From Symbiodinium natans (taxonomy: Eukaryota > Sar > Dinophyceae > Suessiales > Symbiodiniaceae): 64,000 nt of DNA. The translations under genes and the position numbers were made by a program. The notes under the pieces are model-generated. The model was not told the DNA's origin, made no database searches, and worked only from the letters and a program-made list of their open reading frames with translations. Positions 57,387 to 64,000 of this stretch are shown here, one piece after another (position 1 is the first letter of the stretch; each line of letters begins with the position of its first letter). The stretch is from the NCBI GenBank assembly GCA_905221605.1, contig CAJNDS010001979.1, positions 464,501-528,500 of the forward strand, read 5' to 3'.

Positions 57387-58210
57387 AGATCTGTGTATAT
57401 CCCATTGGGTTTGGGTTTAAGGTTTAAATTTAGGGTTTGTTTTATTGTTTATACCATTTTGGTCTCTCACGCCAGCCCAACAGACCCACCCTCAAGCTGT
57501 CCGGTGCCACTGAAGATCTGCGTATAGCCCATGGGGGTTTAGGGTGTACGGGTTACTTGGAAGGTTCTTTTGACTTCGTATGTCCCGCTCAAAATCACTG
57601 CAACCCACCTTACTAACCCTACTTACTAAGTCAAAAGAGCTTCCAAGTAGGGTTCAGGCCTAGGGTTTAGGGTTTAGGGTTTAGGGTTTAGGGTTTAGGG
57701 TTTAGGGTTTAGGGTTTAGGGTTTAGGGCTTAGCGTCTTGGCCCCCCAGCCCAACTGACCCACCCAAAAGCCCAGTAACCCTGTACATGAGACAGACCCC
57801 CTCACTCTGCAATCGGTGGGGTTTTCCATGAGGTAGCCATGATCATAACCTGAATCTGTTGACCGTACACATAACATATAGCCTTTACTTGCCCGTGAGC
57901 TTCCAGTACCCTGTAAATATGAATTCAGGGTTTTTCAGGGCTGGGGTCTCTCACCCCAAACCCCTGAACTCTAAACCCTGAAACGCTAAACCCAAAAACC
58001 CTAAAACCCTAAACCCTTAAACCCCTAAATCCCTGGAACCTTAAAACCCTATATAAACCCGAAACCCTTCCGAGTCCCATGCCCTAAACCTCAAAAACCC
58101 AAAGCCTAAACCCTAAACTGCAAACGCCGAAACCCTAAACCTGAAACCCTGACTCCTAAACTCTGAACCCTGAACCCTGCCCTTCACAAGCAAACCGGAG
58201 GGTTGGGGGC
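57387..58210. other. Region of duplicated tails, hairpin and arrays
   Basis: TGAAGATCTG...AGCCCATGGG at 57510 duplicates the tail of the preceding exon. GCCAGCCCAACAGACCCACCC at 57471 recurs with changes at 57746. Hairpin 57549-57648 (ACTTGGAAGGTTCTTTTGAC / GTCAAAAGAGCTTCCAAGT). TTTAGGG array (57661-57730); CCCTAAA-type region (57960-58190). Confidence 0.65.
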
Positions 58211-58255
58211 ATGATGGCGCTGACCCTGCACCTCATTTCTGCTATCTTTCGCTGG
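58211..58255 (+). CDS. Possible first exon with hydrophobic N-terminus
   Basis: ATGATG start, encoding MMALTLHLISAIFRW, then telomere-like donor GTTTAG at 58256. The sequence resembles the start of a signal peptide, but no branch to a downstream exon can be proven. Confidence 0.4.
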
Positions 58256-58874
58256 GTTTAGGGTTTAGGGTTTAGGCTTAGGGCTTAGGGCTTAGGGCTT
58301 AGGGCTTAGGGCTTAGGGCTTAGGGCTTAGGGCTTAGGGCTTAGGGTTTAGGGTTTAGCAGCATGGCATCCTTCTCATTCCCTCTTGGCAGCGCCCTAAA
58401 CCCCTGAAACCCGAAGCCCCTAAACCCTCAACCCCTAGAACCCTGAAGCCCTAAACCCTGGACTCCAAACACCCTAAAACCCTGAATCCTGAATCCTAAA
58501 GCCTAGACCCCTAAAAGCCCTAAAACCCTGAAACCCTAAACCCTAAACCCCTAACACCCAAAACCATAGAGCCTGAAACCCTAAAGCCTAGACCCCTAAA
58601 ACCCCGAAACCTAAACAACAAAACCCCCAAAGCCTAGACCCCTAAAAACCCTGAACCCCAAACCATGAAACCTAGCCTAGACCCGAAAACCCTAAACTCT
58701 AAGCCCCTAAAGCCCCTAAAGCCCTTAAAGCCCCTAAAGCCCCTAAAGCTCCTAAAGCCCCTAAAGCCCCTAAAACCCCTAAAACCCTGAACCCTACACC
58801 TTAAACCCTAAACAATAAACCCCTAAAGCCCTAAAAGCTCTGGAAGGATGATGGTAAGTGGACTCCGTGCTCAG
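58256..58874. other. Intron-like region, G-strand then C-strand variants
   Basis: TTTAGGG, then about ten CTTAGGG units (58275-58345), then heavily varied C-strand units (58395-58840) including a CCCCTAAAG block (58705-58775). Usual intron polarity. Confidence 0.6.
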
Positions 58875-58922
58875 TCATGTCGAGCCGCTTCGACGCCAGC
58901 TTGATCCCAGATAGGCGGGAAG
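58875..58922 (+). CDS. Exon-like island, unknown
   Basis: Acceptor GTGCTCAG, telomere-like donor GTTTAG at 58923. Encodes MSSRFDASLIPDRRE. The Met may be internal. Confidence 0.5.
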
Positions 58923-60227
58923 GTTTAGGGTTTAGGGTTTAGGGTTTAGGGTTTTTGGGTTCTTTTTGGAGTTGTTCTTAGCGTTTTTGCAGTTAAGGGG
59001 TTTTCTGGGTGAGAAAAAGCCTTAAACCCCTAAACACCCCCCCCCCCCCCCCCAATTTCCATAATTAAACCCTGAACCCTCAGCTCGACAGTAGGGCAGC
59101 GTGCGCTCGCGCTCTCACTTGTGAAAGATCGTCCACATGAATCACACGTGGGTACAGCCGGGATGACATGAATCACACCTGGTACAGCCGGGATGATACT
59201 AGGTCCCCCAAGTGGGACATAGTTGTTTTTGAGAAATGCCCGAGAGCTTATGAAAGATCACCTGCATGAGTCATATGTGGGTTGCCGGTTGATTTAGGTT
59301 TAGGGGGGGGCGGGGTGGGGCTTTAAGGAAATTCCTGGAAACGGGATCATAAGAGCGGGGCCGTATTAAGGAAATACCCATGTGCCTGATCGTGGGTATC
59401 GATGGCATTCACACACCCCGGTTGCTTCTGCCTTAGACTCGGTTCACGTGGCAAGGCATACCGTATGATCTAGGGGAAGTAGGAAGGGTGAACGCGCGAC
59501 CATGAAACGAAAGCCCCACAAGGCAGCCAAGAGGCTCCTAGTCTCAAGGTTTATGTTTAAGTCCACTCTTCCAATCCCTAAGGGTCCATGTGCCTGATTA
59601 GGGCATACTTGGGCCGTAAGGGTAAATTTAGGGTTTTGGGTTTTTTTTTGGGTTTGGGGAGTGTAGGGCGCCAACTGAAGCCGACACAGAGGCAACAATC
59701 GACAGGACGTTGCCCACAAAAGAGGAAGAAGCCAACCATCAGTTAGGTAGGCCCTTGGGACATTTCGTGTTTTCCCTTATTGGGTCTAAGAGGATAATAT
59801 TTAGGAGCATTTTTTCAGATGATCTTAAGGGCCATACTCTGCTGGATGTGAGAGTTTGAGATCGGAATGACATTGAACGACTTCTCACCCTATAATGTAC
59901 GATCAGTGCAGTGGTATCTTTTATTATAGTATCTCTTTAGTTTTATTCTTTTACTTGTGCTGTGATTCTTGTTGCAGACTGGCTTTAGGTTTAGGGTGGG
60001 TTTGTGGCGTAGGGGTTGCAGGTTCAGGGTGTTTTTGCCCCGAAAACCCTAAACCCTAACCCCCCAGAGTTTCTCTCGTTATCAAACTCTCATGCTACCC
60101 TCGAACTCCTAACTCACTCCCAACAGCTCCCCAACTTCTTCTCAAACAGCTACTCCACAACAAGAGCCTGAACCCTAAACCCTAAGCCGTAAACCCTAGT
60201 CCCTAAACCCGTTTTTCCTGGGGATAG
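58923..60227. other. Unique-rich region with repeats, no supported gene
   Basis: TTTAGGG (58923-58955), poly-C (59037-59053), a direct duplication ATGAATCACAC...TACAGCCGGGATGA (59137 and 59168), a related third segment near 59250-59285, family G repeat (59757-59830), CCCTAAA-type units near 60045 and 60170-60210. Confidence 0.5.
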
Positions 60228-60283
60228 AAGCGGCGCATCCAATTTGCCAAATCTAGGGCACGTGGCCACCCTGCTCGAAGTTG
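60228..60283 (+). CDS. Exon-like island, unknown
   Basis: Acceptor GGGATAG, donor GTATGA. Frame KRRIQFAKSRARGHPARS, basic. TTTAGGG array follows at 60304. Confidence 0.45.
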
Positions 60284-60740
60284 GTATGAGTTGGTTTCTA
60301 TTGGGTTTAGGGTTTAGGGTTTAGGGTTTAGGGTTTAGAGATTAGATTTTAGGGTTTAGGGTTTACGAAATTGTCCGTAGTACCTAGACTCCCTGATCGA
60401 GAATCGGAGGGACTTTCTTGGCTTAGAGCAACAGGTAAGGTCGGAGACCCCAGTTTCGGCGATACCTCGGTAACTGCGCTACTGCGCTCAAACCGGGCTG
60501 TTCTCCGATGTTTCAGAGGTACAGTTGGAACCCTAATCCCTAAACCCTAATTTAAACCCTAAACCCTAAAACCTAACCCTAAAGCGCAGGTTTGGGGTTT
60601 AGGGTTTAGGGCTATGGGTTTAGGGTTGAGGGTTTACGTGGATTTGACAAGTGCTTGGGGCTTAGCAAGCATCCCAACTTGCTATTCCTGAACTCCGCAA
60701 AACCTGGACCTCACCTCCCAACTCCCCGGATTCTGCGCAG
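60284..60740. other. Intron-like region
   Basis: TTTAGGG (60304-60365), unique sequence to 60530, CCCTAAA-type (60535-60580), TTTAGGG-type (60590-60635), unique sequence to acceptor CTGCGCAG. Confidence 0.5.
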
Positions 60741-60792
60741 AATTGTCCCGCGACTGCCGATTGAAGAGCAGCGCGATGTTGCCCCGGCCTGA
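60741..60792 (+). CDS. Exon-like island ending in a stop, unknown
   Basis: Acceptor TTCTGCGCAG. Frame IVPRLPIEEQRDVAPA then TGA, or GA-type donor at 60791. Family unknown. Confidence 0.4.
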
Positions 60793-61178
60793 GTTTCAGG
60801 GTTTAGGGTTTAGGGTTTAGGGTTTAGGGTTTAGGGTTTAGGGTTTAGGGTTTAGGGTTTGTTTCAGGGCCTAGGGTTAGGGTGCTTTACAAGCACCTGG
60901 AAGCGTCAACCCGGTCCCCACATCAGGCGCTCAACACCCCCCATACCCTAAACCCCAGGCCCGAAACCCCGAACCCTAAACCCTAAACCCTAAACCCTAA
61001 ACCCTAAACCCTAAACCCTAAACCCTAAACCCTAAACCCTAAACCCTAAACCCTAAACCCTAACCTAAACCCTAAACCCTAAACCCTAAACCCTAAACCC
61101 TAAACCCTAAACCCTAAACCCTAAACCCTAAACCCTAAACCCTAAACCCTAAACCCTACCCCCCCTCCCCAACAAAAG
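60793..61178. repeat. Inverted pair of long perfect arrays
   Basis: TTTAGGG array (60798-60858, about nine units) and CCCTAAA array (60975-61157, about 26 units, one slipped CCTAACC) around about 110 unique bases. Good intron-type polarity. Confidence 0.75.
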
Positions 61179-61240
61179 AAGAATGACCACCCGATCAGGG
61201 GTGTGCCATTCGTTCTCTGGCATCCTTGGCTTTGGGGGGG
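61179..61240 (+). CDS. Exon-like island, unknown
   Basis: The acceptor AACAAAAG lies just after the long CCCTAAA array. Frame KNDHPIRGVPFVLWHPWLWG, then a G run and a TTTAGGG array of about 13 units. Family unknown. Confidence 0.45.
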
Positions 61241-61775
61241 GTTAGGGTTTAGGGTTTAGGGTTTAGGGTTTAGGGTTTAGGGTTTAGGGTTTAGGGTTTA
61301 GGGTTTAGGGTTTAGGGTTTAGGGTTTAGGGTTTCGGGCTCAGGGTTTCTGGTCTTAGGATCTTGAGCACCCACCATGGGGGTTAAGACTCGTACCCCGA
61401 AGGTCTAACCCTAAAGGTTCCCTTGATATACTCCTAATTTAATGTGACCCTTCCACTACCGGAAGGTTTAGGGTCTAGGGTTAGGGTTTAGGGTTCAGGG
61501 TTTAGGGTTTAGGGTTTCGACCCTTAGGGCTTGGGGTTTAGGATCTTTGAGAGGGTTCCCCAAAACCGGGGGAGTTTAACCTTAAGGGTCCAAAGGTACA
61601 AGCGCCAGACTTGATACCTGAACCCGGAACCGTAAACCCTAAACAACCGTAAACCCTAAACAACCGTAAACCCTAAACCCTAAACAACCGTAAACCCTAA
61701 ACAACCGTAAACCCCAAACCCTAAACCCTGGTTTAGAGCTGCATGTGCCCATCGCTTTGGGGCTTTAGGCCTCAG
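61241..61775. other. Intron-like region
   Basis: TTTAGGG array (61243-61335), unique sequence, TTTAGGG-type (61465-61520), a block of AACCGTAAACCCTAAAC units (61627-61715) and acceptor GCCTCAG. Usual polarity. Confidence 0.6.
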
Positions 61776-61834
61776 CGAGTCCCAAGGTCCTACGAAAATT
61801 GGACCTGTGCCACAACCTGGCTGGGAAAGACCAG
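61776..61834 (+). CDS. Exon with leucine-rich-repeat motif
   Basis: Acceptor GGCCTCAG, GC-type donor GCAAGG. Encodes SPKVLRKLDLCHNLAGKDQ. L-x-x-L-x-L-x-x-N is the core of a leucine-rich repeat, with spacing like ribonuclease-inhibitor-type repeats. One repeat only is visible, so the full protein is unknown. Confidence 0.6.
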
Positions 61835-63063
61835 GCAAGGACCAGTCCTAAACCCTAAACCCTAAACTGCGAAAACCCGAAAACCCTAAAACCCTAAAAA
61901 CACACTCAACCCTAAAGCCTAAAGCCTAAACCCTGAACTTCTAAGACCCTAAACCCTAAACACGTCTTTGGGTGGTTTGCCTTGGATTTCGGGCATAGGG
62001 TCGGTTTCCTTCTTGATGAACTGTGGCTGCATGCACCCTAAAGCCAAGCCTAGGGCCTAGGCAAGGTACTGGTCCTATCCCCTCTTTTCATCCCTGTATA
62101 CCTTGCATGGGTTGGTTGTCTCTTTACGTAGGATTTTTGTTTTATAGGAGCAGTGTATTCGGGGTTCTTATAGAGTTTTGAGGCCACCGGCCTTTACATA
62201 CCGGTATACGCATAAGATACAGGAAGCTGCCCATTCCAATTGAAAAAGGCCCATAAGAATCAGGAGATGGACAGCACATGCTCCATAGAAATGCAAAAGA
62301 CTCCCTTTCACAATTCGTTGCTACTTCAAGGGCTCAACATATTAACCCGGAATCCGGAATCTTGAGCCCAAGGCCTAGACCACGCAGGGTCTAGAGGGTC
62401 TTGAGCTCATGTCAAGTTGCAGGCAAGACTCAAGGTTATGAGTTTAAGGCTCTCAAAGAAGGCTCTCAAGGGAGTTGTACTCGGACGTGTAAGGATGCAC
62501 CCTAAGAGGTTCCCTTAAGATGGCCCTAAAATCCCCTTACGGGATCTTTAAAAAGGATCCTCAAACCCGCGGACAGAGCCATAGGGGTGCCAGCTTGAAG
62601 CCTAGGAGAGTAGAAGGGGTTTTCCGAGAGTAGGGGTGCCCTTCTGTTCAGGGGGGGGGGGGGGGCTTAGAGTTTGGGGTTCGGGGTTTAGGGTCTAGGG
62701 TCTAGGGGGGGTAGGGGGGGGGGGGGACTTAGAGTTTGGGTTAGGGGGGGGTATAGAGGATTCGAGCCGTTTTTGGGGGTGATCCCATTTTCATCGGCAA
62801 TCTTCTGTAGACTTCTATGTGAGGACTTCATGCTACCATGTTAGGGCCGGAAGCCCTGGCCCGAACTCCTGTTAGCCCGAAGGTCCTACAAACCCTAAAC
62901 CCTAAACCCTAAACCCTAAGCCCTAAGCCCTAAGCCCTAAGCCCTAAACCCTAAACCCTAAACCCTAAACCCTAAACCCTAAACCCTAAACCCTAAACCC
63001 TAAACCCTAAACCCTAAACCCTAAACCCTAAACCCTAAACCCTAAACCCTACCGTCCACGGAG
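61835..63063. other. Mostly unique region with G tracts and a long array
   Basis: CCCTAAA-type units (61845-61955); about 600 bases of unique sequence (61965-62640) with no supported gene; G runs at 62651-62664 and 62716-62727; CCCTAAA array (62885-63050) with a CCCTAAG block. Confidence 0.55.
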
Positions 63064-63123
63064 GCTTTGCGGATCCTCGGCGTCTGGCCATCAAGCATTC
63101 CCCTTGGTGTGCTGCCTATCAAG
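63064..63123 (+). CDS. Exon-like island, unknown
   Basis: Acceptor TCCACGGAG, donor GTGCCT. Frame ALRILGVWPSSIPLGVLPIK; a second frame (FADPRRLAIKHSPWCAAYQ) is also open. CCCTAAA array left, TTTAGGG right. Confidence 0.5.
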
Positions 63124-64000
63124 GTGCCTGGTTAGGGTTTAGGGTTTAGGGTTCAGGGTTTAGGGTTTAGGGTACTGGGTATTGATGGTTTGGGGTTTAG
63201 GGTGGTTTAGGGTTTAGGGTTAGGGGTTCACAGAATGCTTGGGCTTGGGGTTTTCGTGTTTGGTGCTTGGTGCTTTGGGTTTCTGAGTTTAGTTTTTTGG
63301 GCTTGGGGCTTTGGGATATGTAGGGTTCAGGCTGGAGGGCTACCTAGACTCGAGATTTGCACATAAAGCAACCATAATCATGTTGCTTGTATTGCGTGTG
63401 GGGGTGTGGCTCCCTCAACCCCAAAATCCTGACCCTACCGACGGTTTGCCACAAGCCCTGTTTTCAAGCCTGGTTGTACCTTTCTCGTTTCCCTCATTTG
63501 ATTGGGCTTGGGGTAGTGAATTTACAGCACAAAGTACTCTCAGGGCTAGCTAAGATGGTGTGGATGTTCCAGCCGCTCCTATTTTCCCCCTTTGCTTGGT
63601 TCTCAAAAGCGTCCCCTCAACCCCAAGCATCCTAGTGAGCCCCAGATTCTCGCTCAACTCTAGACCCTATAACCCTAAACCATAAACCCTAAACCCTGAA
63701 CCCTAAACCCTAAACCCTGAACCCTAAACCCTAACACCTATTCCAAGCCCTGCAAGGCCTCCTAGGTGGGATAAGGGGGACCCTTAAAAGGGAACCCCTT
63801 CTGAACCCTCTTCTGGCTCTCTTAACCTTATTCAGAGGGTCTTTATCCCCAAGGGTCCCCCTAATCCTGTCCCCTAAGGCCGAAATCAACCCTAAACCCT
63901 AAACCCTAAGGCCGAAATCCTAAACTGCAACCTGTTTTCCCCCGCAATGGGTTGTTGGAGATCCCCAATGGGTTCAGGGCTGACAAGTTGACAGTCTTGG
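63124..64000. other. Intron-like or intergenic end of window with a hairpin element
   Basis: TTTAGGG-type (63132-63235), unique sequence (63240-63650), CCCTAAA (63655-63735). Hairpin 63766-63874: GGTGGGATAAGGGGGACCCTT pairs with AAGGGTCCCCCTAATCC then TGTCCCC. No supported gene. Confidence 0.55.

Overview
The window is nuclear DNA from a eukaryote, most likely a dinoflagellate (inference). Four things point that way. Telomere-type TTTAGGG/CCCTAAA arrays occur every few hundred bases along all 64 kb. Every exon I can recognise lies on the + strand. The exons are tiny (17-140 nt). Splice donors are a mixture of GT, GC and GA. No bacterial operon, rRNA, credible tRNA or CRISPR array was seen.

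Layout. (1) 1-10 kb: telomere-like arrays with scattered exon-like islands, two gene-fragment ORFs (8.1 and 9.2 kb) and a short TTAA-flanked transposon (1.6 kb). (2) About 10.0-33.1 kb: one gene for a ubiquitin-specific protease (USP, peptidase C19) in at least 22 small exons. The zinc-ribbon half-site, the LVLHIKR box, the KISTPV...LKELDI box, the GGHYT histidine box, the WLKFND box and the C-terminal YVLFYRKR can be read in order, with compatible phases at most junctions. (3) Inside the 4.9-kb intron of that gene at 20.5-25.4 kb sits a tandem pair of divergent ubiquitin-like genes on the same strand. Copy 1 has an extra intron that copy 2 lacks, and that intron is a copy of a dispersed hairpin repeat. 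(4) 33-43 kb: more exon-like islands, a 99-codon ORF (40.1 kb) and a 229-bp tandem duplication. (5) 43.4-46.4 kb: a different landscape with GT and GA microsatellites, then 1.2 kb of AT-rich DNA without telomere-like repeats. (6) 46.5-64 kb: exon-like islands of unidentified genes (one with a leucine-rich-repeat motif at 61.8 kb), further mobile-element copies and very long CCCTAAA arrays.

Recurrent architecture. In about 14 of 21 USP introns, by eye, the 5' part carries the G-rich TTTAGGG strand and the 3' part the complementary CCCTAAA strand, so an intron transcript could fold on itself. Several exons end directly on a telomere-like unit, whose GTTTAG would be the 5' splice site. At least eight families of short hairpin or terminal-inverted-repeat elements share the introns. 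Some carry telomere-like arrays in their centre and one is itself an intron.

Limits: exon calls rest on open frames, plausible splice sites and, for the USP and ubiquitin-like genes only, family motifs. A single short open island is weak evidence and is scored accordingly.
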